Shown here in pieces: positions 15,469 through 25,490 of a stretch of DNA of 64,000 nucleotides. Origin of the DNA: Pseudomonadota bacterium. GTDB lineage: Bacteria; Pseudomonadota; Gammaproteobacteria; Eutrophobiales; Eutrophobiaceae. A program made the translations under genes and the position numbers. Under the pieces are notes generated by a model, which saw only the letters and a list, made by a program, of their open reading frames with translations, was not told the origin of the DNA and did not search any database. The stretch spans positions 517,243-581,242 of the forward strand of contig JABFGI010000001.1 of NCBI GenBank assembly GCA_013112535.1. The letters are read 5' to 3'. Each line of letters starts with the position of its first letter. The first letter of the stretch is position 1.

Positions 15469-16332
15469 TCACTTTTCCATTTTTTTTTCATCGTACATTT
15501 TTCGATCGGCCAACTTAACTAAACCCTTAATATCTGTACCATCTTCTGGATATAAACAGGCTCCGATACTAGCGCCCAGACTAAACGTCGTATTTGCTGT
15601 ATGTATTGTATTGGAAATAGAATTTGAAATTTTTTGCGAAAGATGAGACAAATTTTCTTTTGATACTATATTTAAAGCAAAAATCACAAACTCATCACCT
15701 CCAATCCGACAAGTGATGTCTGTGTCTCGTAATATATTACTTATTCGTTGTGAAATTATATGTAATACCGTATCTCCGGTTTCATGACCGTACTCATCAT
15801 TTACTGGTTTAAACTTGTTTAAATCAATATAAATCACCCCTATTGTACTATTTTCGTAAAGCAGCGATCCTTGCTCAAGGAGTTCGTCAAAGTGCCTTCG
15901 GTTAGATAAGCCGGTTAATTGATCAGTTCTTGCAAGTTTCTCTTGTTCTTTTTTCTCTTTTTCAATTGCAGAAAAATCATGCAAGATGGCAATGCCTATA
16001 TTTTCTGTATCTGAATTTATGTTAGAAAGGGAAATATTAACGGGAATACTTTGTCCCTTGCTATTAACGCACTGGATAGCTTCACGAGCCATCATGGTCA
16101 TTGGCGGTGCATTAGATTTTATATAATTTGAAACGAGATCAGCATGATTCAAATTAGCATTATCTTCGCTTATAAGGCTATTCAAACTGCTTCCTATAAT
16201 CTCTACAGTTGAGTAACCAAACATCTTGCAAAATGCATCATTACAAAAAATAATTTCAGATTTATCGTTAACCATAAGAATCGGATCACCTATAAAGGCA
16301 AATATATCTTCAATATTTTCTTGTGTAAGCAT
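15469..16332 (-). CDS. PAS-GGDEF diguanylate cyclase
   Basis: 287 residues. A PAS sensor covers about 10-125 (DPILMVNDKSEIIFCNDAF...). The GGDEF domain follows from about 134, with DQLTGLSNRRHF, FKPVNDEYGH and an intact GGDEF active site at 211-215. The inhibitory I-site RxxD is present (RDTD, 202-205), so product feedback is likely. No membrane segment, so it is a cytoplasmic sensor that makes cyclic di-GMP from two GTP. The PAS ligand is unknown. Single gene; the 255 bases upstream to metH show no structure I can name. Confidence 0.9.
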   Translation of the reverse strand: MLTQENIEDIFAFIGDPILMVNDKSEIIFCNDAFCKMFGYSTVEIIGSSLNSLISEDNANLNHADLVSNYIKSNAPPMTMMAREAIQCVNSKGQSIPVNISLSNINSDTENIGIAILHDFSAIEKEKKEQEKLARTDQLTGLSNRRHFDELLEQGSLLYENSTIGVIYIDLNKFKPVNDEYGHETGDTVLHIISQRISNILRDTDITCRIGGDEFVIFALNIVSKENLSHLSQKISNSISNTIHTANTTFSLGASIGACLYPEDGTDIKGLVKLADRKMYDEKKMEK

Positions 16333-16587
16333 GAATATTATATACTTGTTTTTATTAATGCCATCTTACTTAAGCTGAGTAAACGCTTATCATGCCATAG
16401 TGAGACTCCACTTTATAAGTTTATCTTAGTAGAAGTCTGTCTTAATGTTTTTGCGCAATTTTATATCATATACTTGGACGATATACAGTTTTATTAACGC
16501 ATTTAACCATTTGTCCTTAAGTAGTCTCTGCTATGTCTCGGCATCAGTCATTCTACTATATACATGCAGTCTCGACATTTTTATATC

Positions 16588-19500
16588 CTATACATCGTAA
16601 CCTAAATTAGGTGCTAACCATCGTTCCATTTGCTGCAATGACATGCCTTTACGTTTTGCGTAACTTTCTACCTGATCTTTATTAATTTTTCCTAAACCAA
16701 AATATCGTGAATCAGGATGAGAGAAATACCAGCCAGATACTGCAGCAGTTGGATACATGGCATACGATTCGGTTAACGTAATACCAGTATTATTTTCAAC
16801 ATCAAGTAACTTCCACAGTTTAGGTTTCTCGGTGTGATCAGGGCAAGCAGGATAACCGGGAGCAGGGCGGATGCCTTGGTATTTTTCTGCTATTAATGCG
16901 TCATTATTTAAGCCACTGTCGTCGTTATAACCCCAGAATTCTTTTCTGACGCGTTGATGTAAGCATTCTGCAAAGGCTTCTGCAAAACGATCGGCTAAGG
17001 CTTTTAACATAATAGCATTGTAATCATCATGATCATCTTCAAACGCTTTAATACGTTTTTCCATACCAAAGCCAGTTGCGACTGCAAAGGCACCAATATA
17101 ATCTTTAACATGTGATTCTTCAGGCGCAACAAAGTCTGCCAATGCATGATTTGCTTGGCCAGGTGGGCGTTGTGTTTGTTGTCTTAATGAATGTAATGTT
17201 TCTAATAAGCCATCACGCTTTTCATTGGTATAGACTTCTATATCATCATGACCAATTGAATTAGCAGGAAAGAGACCAATCACTCCTTTCGCACTAAACC
17301 ATTTTTCAGAAACGATTTTATCCAACATGTCTTTCGCATCGTCATAAAGCTTGCTTGCTTCTTTGCCAACAACTTCATCTTCTAAAATGCGTGGAAACTT
17401 GCCTGCTAATTCCCATGCAATAAAGAACGGAGTCCAATCGATGTACTCTTTTAATTCTTCTAGTGGATAATCATCAAAAACAGTAATGCCTGACTTTTTA
17501 GGAACGGGTGGAGTATAGCTTTCCCAATCTGCTTTAAAACGATTTTCTCTGGCTTGTTCGATTGTTAACCATTTCGTTTTTGATTGCTTGCCTTTGTGAC
17601 GTTCGCGCAATTCTTCATATTCAGTTTTAATTTCATTGCTGAAACCTTCCTTCATATCTACACTGAGTAGTTTTGTTGAAACGCCCACAGCACGTGACGC
17701 ATCTTTTACATGTACAACAGCTTGTTCATAACCTTGATCTATTTTTACTGCTGTATGTGCACGAGATGTAGTCGCGCCACCAATCATTAGAGGTAAGGTA
17801 AAATTCTGACGTTGCATTTCTTTAGCAACATGAACCATTTCATCTAATGATGGTGTAATTAATCCGCTTAAGCCAATAATATCCGCTTTTTGTTCACGTG
17901 CCGCATCAAGAATTTTTTGCGCAGGCACCATGACACCAAGGTCGACGACTTCAAAGTTATTACACTGGAGAACAACGCCAACAATGTTTTTACCGATATC
18001 ATGAACATCACCTTTAACCGTCGCCATAATAATTTTACCGTTACTCTTGGCTTCTTCATCACCGCTATCAATTTTTTCCTGTTCAATGAATGGCAATAGA
18101 TAAGCTACTGCTTTTTTCATAACACGCGCGCTTTTAACAACCTGAGGTAAAAACATTTTCCCGGCACCAAATAAATCGCCGACGACATTCATGCCGTCCA
18201 TTAATGGGCCTTCAATGACATGTAACGGTTTGTCTGCCTGTTGTCTTGCTTCTTCGGTATCTTCTTCAATATATTCAGCAATACCTTTCACTAATGCATG
18301 TGTTAAACGTTCGCCAATCGTTCCTTTACGCCATTCAAGATCGATTTTCTTTTCTTTGGTTGCACCGGACTTAACTGTTTCTGCAAATTCAACCAGACGA
18401 TCAGTTGCATCGCCACGGCGGTTTAATAAAACATCTTCAACATGCTCCAATAAGTCTTTCGGTATTTCATCATAAATACCAAGTTGACCGGCATTAACAA
18501 TCCCCATATCCAAACCGGCTTGTATGCCGTGATAAAGAAAGGCAGCATGCATCGCTTCACGTACAGGGTTGTTCCCGCGAAATGAAAATGACACGTTACT
18601 TAGACCGCCACTAACTAAGGCATGGGGCAAATGTTCTTTAATTAACTTGGTGCCTTCAAAAAAAGAAACGGCATAGTTATTGTGTTCTTTCATGCCCGTT
18701 GCAACCGTTAGGACATTCGGATCGAAAATAATATCTTCCGGCGGGAAGCCAACCTGATTCACCAAAATATCATAGGAACGTTTACAAACTTCAAAACGAC
18801 GATCAGTACTATCGGCTTGTCCTTGTTCATCAAATGCCATAACGACAACGGCCGCGCCATAACGCCTTACCAGTTTTGCATGAGTAATAAATTTTTCTTC
18901 GCCTTCCTTTAAACTGATCGAGTTAACAATCCCTTTTCCCTGGACGCATCTTAATCCTGATTCAATAACGCTCCATTTAGAGGAATCGATCATAATAGGG
19001 ACACGGCTGATATCCGGTTCAGAAGCAATTAATTTTAGAAAATCTTCCATCAATTGCTCGGATTCGAGCATGCCTTCATCCATACAGACATCGATAACTT
19101 GTGCGCCATTCTCAACTTGTTGGCGGGCAACTTCGAGCGCCGCATCCAAATCTTCTTCTTCCTTAATTAATCTCAAGAAAAGAGGGGAGCCAGCGACATT
19201 AGTACGTTCGCCAACATTTACAAAATTAACATCAGGCGTAATATTAAAGGGCTCCAGACCACTCAATCGTTGTACCACCGGTAATTCAGGAATTTGTCTA
19301 GGGCTAACGCCTTCGACGACTTTCGCCATTTCCCGGATATGATCCGGAGTGGTACCGCAACATCCGCCGACAATATTCAAAACCCCGGATTCTGCCCATT
19401 CCTTAATATGTTCAGCCATTGGCTCGGGATCAAGATCATATTCTCCGAATTCATTCGGTAATCCAGCGTTAGGGTGCGCCGAAATATAGCTTTGAGAAAA

Positions 19501-20289
19501 GCTAGAAAGTTCTTCAATATGTTGACGTAAGTCATTGGGACCTAAAGCACAATTTAGTCCAATTGTTAGTGGGTTTGCGTGTCTGACCGAGTTCCAGAAA
19601 GCTTCTGCTGTTTGTCCTGTCAATGTACGTCCTGAGGCGTCTGTAATCGTGCCTGAAATCATAATTGGCAAATTAATATCATGATCTTCAAAATATTGAT
19701 CGATGGCGAACAAGGCTGCTTTTGCATTAAGTGTATCGAATATCGTTTCGACTAATAATAAATCAGCACCACCATCAACCAATCCACGAATTGCTTCGGT
19801 ATAGGCCTCAACCAGTTCAATATAGGTAATATTTCTAAATCCCGGGTTGTTTACATCCGGTGAGATTGAACAAGTTTGGTTCGTTGGGCCAAGTACACCG
19901 GCTACAAATCGCGGTTTATCAGGGTTTTTCGCCGTTAATTCATCAGCAACTTCACGCGCAATTGCCGCACCTTGTTGATTCAATTCATAAACAAGATCTT
20001 CCATTTCATAATCGGCCATCGCAATGGAAGTGCCGTTGAAGGTATTCGTTTCAACAATATCTGCACCAGCATCATAATAAGCAGTATGAATCGCTTTGAT
20101 AATGTCCGGGCGAGTCAATGTTAGCAGATCATTATTGCCTTTAACGTCGCAAGAGTGAATGGCAAAACGTTCGCCACGATAGTCAGCTTCTTCCAGTTTG
20201 TAAGACTGGATCATCGTACCCATGCCGCCATCAAGCACGAGAATGCGTTCTTTTAATAATGATTTGATTTGTTCTGTTTTGTCCGTCAT
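16588..20289 (-). CDS. metH: Cobalamin-dependent methionine synthase
   Basis: 1233 residues, the usual full length. Domains in order: homocysteine-binding barrel (about 1-330) with zinc Cys residues in NCALG and GGCCGTT; methyl-tetrahydrofolate barrel (about 350-620) starting [13 protein letters not shown]; cobalamin cap and Rossmann domain (about 645-890) with the lower-ligand motif DVHDIGKN near 760; S-adenosylmethionine reactivation domain to the end, with [12 protein letters not shown]. It methylates homocysteine using 5-methyltetrahydrofolate and needs B12, matching the btuB/pduO operon nearby. An SAH riboswitch sits in its leader and should raise expression when S-adenosylhomocysteine accumulates. 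Confidence 0.97.
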   Translation of the reverse strand: MTDKTEQIKSLLKERILVLDGGMGTMIQSYKLEEADYRGERFAIHSCDVKGNNDLLTLTRPDIIKAIHTAYYDAGADIVETNTFNGTSIAMADYEMEDLVYELNQQGAAIAREVADELTAKNPDKPRFVAGVLGPTNQTCSISPDVNNPGFRNITYIELVEAYTEAIRGLVDGGADLLLVETIFDTLNAKAALFAIDQYFEDHDINLPIMISGTITDASGRTLTGQTAEAFWNSVRHANPLTIGLNCALGPNDLRQHIEELSSFSQSYISAHPNAGLPNEFGEYDLDPEPMAEHIKEWAESGVLNIVGGCCGTTPDHIREMAKVVEGVSPRQIPELPVVQRLSGLEPFNITPDVNFVNVGERTNVAGSPLFLRLIKEEEDLDAALEVARQQVENGAQVIDVCMDEGMLESEQLMEDFLKLIASEPDISRVPIMIDSSKWSVIESGLRCVQGKGIVNSISLKEGEEKFITHAKLVRRYGAAVVVMAFDEQGQADSTDRRFEVCKRSYDILVNQVGFPPEDIIFDPNVLTVATGMKEHNNYAVSFFEGTKLIKEHLPHALVSGGLSNVSFSFRGNNPVREAMHAAFLYHGIQAGLDMGIVNAGQLGIYDEIPKDLLEHVEDVLLNRRGDATDRLVEFAETVKSGATKEKKIDLEWRKGTIGERLTHALVKGIAEYIEEDTEEARQQADKPLHVIEGPLMDGMNVVGDLFGAGKMFLPQVVKSARVMKKAVAYLLPFIEQEKIDSGDEEAKSNGKIIMATVKGDVHDIGKNIVGVVLQCNNFEVVDLGVMVPAQKILDAAREQKADIIGLSGLITPSLDEMVHVAKEMQRQNFTLPLMIGGATTSRAHTAVKIDQGYEQAVVHVKDASRAVGVSTKLLSVDMKEGFSNEIKTEYEELRERHKGKQSKTKWLTIEQARENRFKADWESYTPPVPKKSGITVFDDYPLEELKEYIDWTPFFIAWELAGKFPRILEDEVVGKEASKLYDDAKDMLDKIVSEKWFSAKGVIGLFPANSIGHDDIEVYTNEKRDGLLETLHSLRQQTQRPPGQANHALADFVAPEESHVKDYIGAFAVATGFGMEKRIKAFEDDHDDYNAIMLKALADRFAEAFAECLHQRVRKEFWGYNDDSGLNNDALIAEKYQGIRPAPGYPACPDHTEKPKLWKLLDVENNTGITLTESYAMYPTAAVSGWYFSHPDSRYFGLGKINKDQVESYAKRKGMSLQQMERWLAPNLGYDV

Positions 20290-20290
20290 A

Positions 20291-20315
20291 TCGCTTAGGT
20301 TCTGTCATTAAGCGA
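20291..20315 (-). promoter_or_regulatory. Hairpin over the metH ribosome-binding region (putative expression platform)
   Basis: UCGCUUA (20315-20309) pairs with UAAGCGA (20297-20291), 7 bp, ending one base before the metH start codon. Its first two bases are shared with the 3' pseudoknot strand of the SAH riboswitch, so ligand binding should destabilise it and free the start region. Confidence 0.5.
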
Positions 20316-20380
20316 GCGCGGTTTTAAAAAATGACGCCTGAGCCTGGCAACTTTATGTTGTCGCAGCGCTCCTCAGAACG
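20311..20380 (-). ncRNA. SAH (S-adenosylhomocysteine) riboswitch
   Basis: On the minus strand the leader reads CUGAGGAGCGCUGCGAC, a short arm, then GCCAGGCUCAG: the conserved core of the SAH riboswitch. P1 is CUGAG (20376-20372) with CUCAG (20342-20338); the P2 arm is GCGAC/GUUGC. The pseudoknot can form between GAGCGC (20371-20366) and GCGCUC (20319-20314). The aptamer ends 24 bases before the metH AUG. Known members switch genes of the methyl cycle on when SAH is high. Confidence 0.88.
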
Positions 20381-20459
20381 TGTTGAAGGAGGCGGATTAT
20401 AGTCGATGAATTACCTTATTCCAATATACTTGGCAAAAATCAGTCATATTGAGGATAGA

Positions 20460-20723
20460 TTACTCCGTAATAACATGAGCTGTAGCTGGACGCAGGACAA
20501 ACCATGCAATATAGCCTATTGGCCAGGCTAATAAAGCCAGAAACAAGCCTTTCGTTAATGCTAATGCGGCAGCAATAACGAATATCAATGGAAGGATGGC
20601 ACCTTTGATACCCATGTCGCGTGTTGCAGCATCACCATAAATCCAGAGGATGCTGCAAACATAGACTGAACAGAGAATAATGAAGATAAACACTTCGGTC
20701 GAATTGGAAAAAGAAATAGGCAC
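20460..20723 (-). CDS. Small two-helix membrane protein, partner of the OFA transporter
   Basis: 87 residues with hydrophobic segments at about 9-29 and 42-78 (the latter long enough for two spans). The start is GTG at 20723, preceded by AGGAG at 6-base spacing, and lies 16 bases after the OFA-transporter stop on the same strand, so the two are co-transcribed. I do not recognise the family. It may be an accessory subunit or unrelated. The metH leader begins about 80 bases after its stop. Confidence 0.6.
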   Translation of the reverse strand: MPISFSNSTEVFIFIILCSVYVCSILWIYGDAATRDMGIKGAILPLIFVIAAALALTKGLFLALLAWPIGYIAWFVLRPATAHVITE

Positions 20724-20739
20724 AGTAATCTCCTGATAA

Positions 20740-22428
20740 TTATTCTTTCATATGATGTTTTGGATTGACGGGTCGCATTGTTGCATTTGCAATAAGTGCC
20801 ACGAATAAAATGACTGCCATCAGGTACATGGTCGTATTATATAAACTGGAAGTTGGATCAACCGTGTCTGCTGGCGCTATTTCCATTAATTTACTAATAG
20901 TGACTGTCTTTGCAGAAACAAGTTGATCAAGTTGTTCAATACCAGCACCAAACTTGGTTTGAAATGCAGCGGGATCGATTTTAGCAACCAAATCATTAAT
21001 CGCATTTTTAACTGATATTTCCCGCAGTGAGGTAATGGCTAAAGGTCCGAAAACACCGGCACTGGACCATGCCGTTAACAAACGCCCATGAATACCGCCG
21101 ACATATTTTGTACCGAAAATATCGGCGAGATAAGCGGGAATCGTTGCAAAACCGCCACCGTACATGGTGAAGATGATCATTGTGGCTGCGTAAAAATAAA
21201 CCAGCCAAACGATTGAAGGATTTACACTGGCTTGATGAGCTGTATAGGGTATAGAGCAATATAAAATAATGCCCAATGTAAAAAATATCCAATAAGTATT
21301 ACGACGACCAAGGTAATCTGATGCACTTGCCCAACCAATACGTCCACACATATTAAACACGCTAATCATCAAGACATAAGTCGATGCAAATCCAAAATCG
21401 ACAATATCCGGAAGACTGCTGCCAAAAATTTCATTAATCATGGTTTTGGCAACAGCTAATACACCAATACCTGCTGTCACGTTAAAACATAAAACGATCC
21501 AGAGTTGATAAAACTGCGGGGTCTTTAGTGCTTCGTCAATATGAACACTATGTTGAGAAACCATTGCATGTTGTTCGTCTTCTGGAGGGGGTTCCCAACC
21601 TTCGGGTTTCCAACCTTCGCGTGGTACACGATATCCAAATGCAGCACACATCATAATAACAAAATATATTGCTCCTAATGTAAAAAATGCTTGCGCTACG
21701 CCAACAGTACCCGTGCCAACAACATAAACACCGGCATCACCCTGAACCAGCATATTGGCAATATCATTAGCACCAACGATAACCACTTCTTGTAAATTAC
21801 CGGCGACTTCAGCAAAGCGTCTACCAGATTCATCAGTAGTTAAATTAATGTTTTCAACTGTGCCAAGATAATCTGGTGCTTTATAAAATAGTTTTATAAA
21901 AGGTTCGATCATAAATTTTGCAATCATTGCGCCACCGCCGAACCCCATAATGGCGATACCCGTTGCCATGCCTCGGCGATCAGGAAACCAGCGAATTAAT
22001 GTACTGACAGGGGATACGTAACCTAGACCGAGTCCACAGCCACCAATCACGCCATAACCCAAATAGAGCATCCAGAGTTGGCCTGTAAGAATACCAAAGC
22101 CGCCAATCATAAAGCCGCCACCCCAACAACAGGCTGCGACAGACCCTACCATTCGGGGGCCTACTTTTTCCAGCCATTTACCGGCAACAGCAGCAGACAA
22201 ACCTAGAAAAACGATGGCAACAGTGAATATCCAGACAACACTTTTTAAAGACCAATCGTCAGCAGCACTGGTAACAACGCCAAGACGTTTTATTAATGAT
22301 GGATTAAATAAACTCCATGCGTAAACAGAACCAATACATAGATGGATGCCTAAAGCGGCAGGTGCAATTAGCCATCGATTGAAACCTTCTTTAGCAACGA
22401 TGTGTTTTTTTGAGAGCATTTCAATCAT
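20740..22428 (-). CDS. OFA-family major facilitator transporter (oxalate/formate antiporter family)
   Basis: 562 residues of the OFA branch of the major facilitator superfamily. Family features: an N-terminal helix with IHLCIGSVYAWSLF, the loop RWFPDRRGMATGIA between helices 4 and 5, and a central cytoplasmic linker ending in the helix-7 entry EALKTPQFYQLWIVLCFNVTAG. Larger than most OFA proteins because of an extra periplasmic loop (about 185-235) and an extended segment before the last helix. Members move small carboxylates such as oxalate, formate or lactate; the substrate here is unknown. A GGGGGAG lies 11 bases before the ATG. Co-transcribed with the 87-residue membrane protein. Confidence 0.85.
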   Translation of the reverse strand: MIEMLSKKHIVAKEGFNRWLIAPAALGIHLCIGSVYAWSLFNPSLIKRLGVVTSAADDWSLKSVVWIFTVAIVFLGLSAAVAGKWLEKVGPRMVGSVAACCWGGGFMIGGFGILTGQLWMLYLGYGVIGGCGLGLGYVSPVSTLIRWFPDRRGMATGIAIMGFGGGAMIAKFMIEPFIKLFYKAPDYLGTVENINLTTDESGRRFAEVAGNLQEVVIVGANDIANMLVQGDAGVYVVGTGTVGVAQAFFTLGAIYFVIMMCAAFGYRVPREGWKPEGWEPPPEDEQHAMVSQHSVHIDEALKTPQFYQLWIVLCFNVTAGIGVLAVAKTMINEIFGSSLPDIVDFGFASTYVLMISVFNMCGRIGWASASDYLGRRNTYWIFFTLGIILYCSIPYTAHQASVNPSIVWLVYFYAATMIIFTMYGGGFATIPAYLADIFGTKYVGGIHGRLLTAWSSAGVFGPLAITSLREISVKNAINDLVAKIDPAAFQTKFGAGIEQLDQLVSAKTVTISKLMEIAPADTVDPTSSLYNTTMYLMAVILFVALIANATMRPVNPKHHMKE

Positions 22429-22583
22429 GACGATGCGGACTCCCCCGAAATTATTGTTATTGTTGTTTAATTTTATTATTAAATTTTTGTCGTGTTACTT
22501 GAAAACTTTACTGCCGTAAATTATTGAGCTAGAAAATTAAGTGTTTGACAGTTGTAGGATAATCAGTATTCTTCGCGATTGAA

Positions 22584-22787
22584 AGTATTAGGTGCCAACT
22601 GCGTAAAAACAGTTGAGTTAAACGGGAAGTCGGTGCATTGCAATAATAATTCCGACGCTGCCCCCGCAACGGTAAGTGAGTTGAAGTTTGTTCATTAAGT
22701 CACTGTGTCGAATGGTATTTTATAGACATGGGAAGGCGAACACACTGATGATTTAATCACTCACAAGCCCGGAGACCGGCCTGATAT
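22584..22787 (+). ncRNA. Cobalamin (adenosylcobalamin) riboswitch
   Basis: The leader of btuB has the conserved parts in order: GGTGCC near 22591, AACGGGAA at 22621, the core GCTGCCCCCGCAACGGTAA at 22657-22675, a variable arm, and the B12 box AGCCCGGAGACCGGCCTG at 22766-22783. It should lower btuB operon expression when adenosylcobalamin is plentiful. The whole gap 22429-22923 is regulatory: the OFA promoter lies on its left and this leader fills the rest. Confidence 0.95.
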
Positions 22788-22872
22788 TTATCTAACCACG
22801 CTGCGGGAGGCTGTGGAGGCGATTTTAAAATATCTGCGGTCTTGCTGTATTTTTCCTGAACCTTTTCTCAAT

Positions 22873-22916
22873 CCCCAGTTTTAAAAATTTAACGGTACGG
22901 CGGGTACCATGGGGAG
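22873..22916 (+). promoter_or_regulatory. btuB: Nested hairpin over the btuB Shine-Dalgarno sequence
   Basis: CCCCA (22873-22877) pairs with TGGGG (22910-22914), and inside it GGTAC pairs with GTACC (22894-22908). The outer pairing covers the GGGGAG ribosome-binding site 7 bases before the btuB ATG, so it can sequester it. This is a likely translational expression platform of the upstream cobalamin riboswitch. Confidence 0.55.
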
Positions 22917-22923
22917 TTCTTAA

Positions 22924-24882
22924 ATGTTACGTATTAGTTCATATTCTTATTTTTTATTATTGTTAATTTCCATACCATTTTGTTTGCCAGCTGACGAAAT
23001 AAAGGAATACGGGGAGATGGTTGTTAGTGCAACACGATGGGAAACGATTGGAACGCCAACTGCGAGCAGTATTTCGGTTATTAATTCTGAAGAAATAAAA
23101 AATAGTGGAGCACGTTCTGTTGTTGATTTGTTACGCGGTCGTGGTGGGATACAGGTTAATGATCAATATGGTGATGGTAGTCGTGCAACGATCAGTATGC
23201 GTGGTTTCGGAGCTAATGCACAATCAAACAGTTTGATACTTGTAGATGGGCGACGTTTAAATAATACAGATTTAGCAGCACCATCATTAAGTACTATTTC
23301 ACTTAAAGATGTAGAACGGATAGAAATTATTCAGGGAAGTTCAGCTGTTCTTTTTGGAGATCATGCTGTTGGTGGAGTAATCAATATTGTTACACGCCAA
23401 CCTGAAGCGTTTCGTGTAAAACTTGAAGCTGGTATGGGTAGTTACTCTACTCAAACTCAAACTGCGCATGTCCAAAATGTATTTTCAAATGGGTTTTCGT
23501 TTCGTGGTTCTTATCAACGTGTAGAAGGAGATAACTACCGTGATAATAATGAAAAGTTATATCTAAATGGCTTTGGTACTATTGCCTATGATTGGCACGC
23601 AGGTCAAATATTTTTTGAACACCAGGATATTAGTGAAGATATAAATTTACCCGGTGCTATTTTTGCCAATCAAGTTGCAACCAATAGAAAACAAACACGT
23701 TTTCCAAATGACTATAATAGTACTAACACCGGGATAACACGTGTTGGTGGTCGTTATGACATTAACAATATTTGGCAAGTTGCTGCCGAATTTACCAACC
23801 GTCGAGCAAATATTAACGGAAATATCAGTGGTCGAGCATTTGTTCAAGATCGACATAACAGGAGTTTTAATCCACGAGTTAGAGGACGCATTCCTTTTAA
23901 TGGATCTCGACTGGATATTATTGCTGGCTTTGACCTGGAAAATGTTGACTATGGACTAACGTCAGCATTTGGTGTGACGGATAGTCAAGAATTTATTCAC
24001 AGTCTTTATTTGCAATCAATTATTCCAATATCAAATAATATTAGTCTTACAGCTGGCTTAAGACACGCATGGCATAAAGAAGAGATTATTGTCTCGTTCG
24101 GGTTTGCCAATGGTGCGGTATTCAAGGATGAACAGTTCATTCCTACAATCGGACTCACCTATAAACCAAATGAGAACTGGCGCTTCAATCTAAAATATGA
24201 AGAAAATTACCGTTTCCCATTGATAGATGAAGGAACCAATGTGCCGACTGGTGTTGTTGGTCTGAATACTCAATCGGGTGAGTCGTATGAAGCCAGTATT
24301 GACTGGAATTCAACTAACTATGCAAGTAAATTAGTTCTTTATCATCTTGCTCTTGTTAATGAAATTGATTTTGACCCGACAGCTGGTGCTTTCGGAGGAG
24401 GGGCGAATACGAATCTCGATCCTACTGATCGAAATGGATTGATTTTTGAAAGTTCCGTTACCTTGTTGGATTCTATTACATTGCGTGGCCAATACAGTTA
24501 TGTTGACGCTGTTTTTGATAAAGGTTCAAATGCTGGAAACTTAATTCCATTTGTGGCTGAGCATCAGGCAAGTATCAGTGTAGATTATGAAATGCTCAAT
24601 GACCTTAATTTTTATGTAGAAGTACAAGCTATTGGAGAAAGAGTAGCATCCGGAGATTATGCTAATAGTGCAGCACGACTTCCGGGCTACGCAGTGGCAA
24701 ATTTATCTGCAAATTATGATTACAACGGTTTTAATTTTTCGGCAAGATTGAATAATGTGCTGGATAAAGAGTACAGTGATAATGCAGCAACGGCATTTAA
24801 TCCTTTTCCAACTGTTGAAACGGGATTTTATCCAGCGCCGGAAAGAAACTTTTTTCTTTCTATAGGTTATACTTTTGATTAG
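22924..24882 (+). CDS. btuB: TonB-dependent outer-membrane cobalamin receptor
   Basis: 652 residues. The signal peptide covers about 1-23. A TonB box follows (EMVVSATR, 31-38), then the plug domain (about 45-150, with RGGIQVNDQYGDGSRATISMRG and VERIEIIQGSSAVLFGDHAVGG), then a 22-strand barrel ending in an aromatic-rich strand with terminal FLSIGYTFD. Such receptors take up cobalamins through the outer membrane using TonB energy. The vitamin is assigned by the cobalamin riboswitch upstream and the adenosyltransferase downstream. Length is slightly above E. coli BtuB. First gene of btuB-DUF6580-pduO. Confidence 0.9.
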   Translation: MLRISSYSYFLLLLISIPFCLPADEIKEYGEMVVSATRWETIGTPTASSISVINSEEIKNSGARSVVDLLRGRGGIQVNDQYGDGSRATISMRGFGANAQSNSLILVDGRRLNNTDLAAPSLSTISLKDVERIEIIQGSSAVLFGDHAVGGVINIVTRQPEAFRVKLEAGMGSYSTQTQTAHVQNVFSNGFSFRGSYQRVEGDNYRDNNEKLYLNGFGTIAYDWHAGQIFFEHQDISEDINLPGAIFANQVATNRKQTRFPNDYNSTNTGITRVGGRYDINNIWQVAAEFTNRRANINGNISGRAFVQDRHNRSFNPRVRGRIPFNGSRLDIIAGFDLENVDYGLTSAFGVTDSQEFIHSLYLQSIIPISNNISLTAGLRHAWHKEEIIVSFGFANGAVFKDEQFIPTIGLTYKPNENWRFNLKYEENYRFPLIDEGTNVPTGVVGLNTQSGESYEASIDWNSTNYASKLVLYHLALVNEIDFDPTAGAFGGGANTNLDPTDRNGLIFESSVTLLDSITLRGQYSYVDAVFDKGSNAGNLIPFVAEHQASISVDYEMLNDLNFYVEVQAIGERVASGDYANSAARLPGYAVANLSANYDYNGFNFSARLNNVLDKEYSDNAATAFNPFPTVETGFYPAPERNFFLSIGYTFD

Positions 24883-24939
24883 ATGAAATAAAATGTCAGT
24901 AAATAATGTGTTTGAACAGTAATTTTGGAGTGTTTATTT

Positions 24940-25467
24940 ATGTTGAAATATAAAAATACCTTTATATTTGTTTTAATTTTAGCGGCAGCTTTTTCAAGAT
25001 TGATACCGCATCCGCTTAATTTTACTCCTGTTGGTGCTCTCGGTCTCTTTGCCGGTGCATATATGCTCAATAAGCGAGTATGGTTGTTGCCGCTTTCTGC
25101 ATTATTACTGAGTGATTTTATAATAGGTTTTTACGAACCTGTTGCTATGTTATTCGTGTATCTGGGGTTTGCCTTAAGTGTCCTTATTGGGCGCTATGCG
25201 TTATCAGAAAAACGAACTGCAGTAAGACTTGGTGGCGCAGCAGCTGTTTCTGCAACATTGTTTTTTATTGTTTCTAATTTTGGAACATGGTTGGCAGGGG
25301 CTCTTTACCCGTTGACACTATCTGGTTTGATAGAATGTTACGTCATGGCGATTCCATTTTATCCTAATACACTAATTGGTGATCTTTTTTACGTGGTCGT
25401 GTTATTCGGGATTTTTGAAGGACTCCAGGTTTGGGTTCAAAATAGGAAAGTTGCACAAACCATTTAA
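24940..25467 (+). CDS. DUF6580-family membrane protein, candidate corrinoid permease
   Basis: 175 residues from the ATG at 24940 (GGAG 9 bases before it); a TTG at 24925 would add five residues and has no ribosome site. Five to six membrane helices; conserved-looking blocks are HPLNFTPVGALGLFAGAYM, SDFIIGFYEP, SNFGTWLAGALYP and AIPFYPNTLIGDLFYV, which I associate with DUF6580. The overall shape is like S components of ECF vitamin transporters. Between btuB and the B12 adenosyltransferase, 57 bases after btuB, it is well placed to carry corrinoid across the inner membrane. One Cys (IECYVM) lies in a predicted helix. Function is inferred from context. Confidence 0.75.
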   Translation: MLKYKNTFIFVLILAAAFSRLIPHPLNFTPVGALGLFAGAYMLNKRVWLLPLSALLLSDFIIGFYEPVAMLFVYLGFALSVLIGRYALSEKRTAVRLGGAAAVSATLFFIVSNFGTWLAGALYPLTLSGLIECYVMAIPFYPNTLIGDLFYVVVLFGIFEGLQVWVQNRKVAQTI

Positions 25468-25490
25468 GCAGTTTTCAGAAGGAAGATTTT

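Noticed and set aside
16333..16587. tRNA or small RNA gene between metH and the PAS-GGDEF gene
   Set aside because: No cloverleaf, no T-loop consensus and no terminator hairpin seen.
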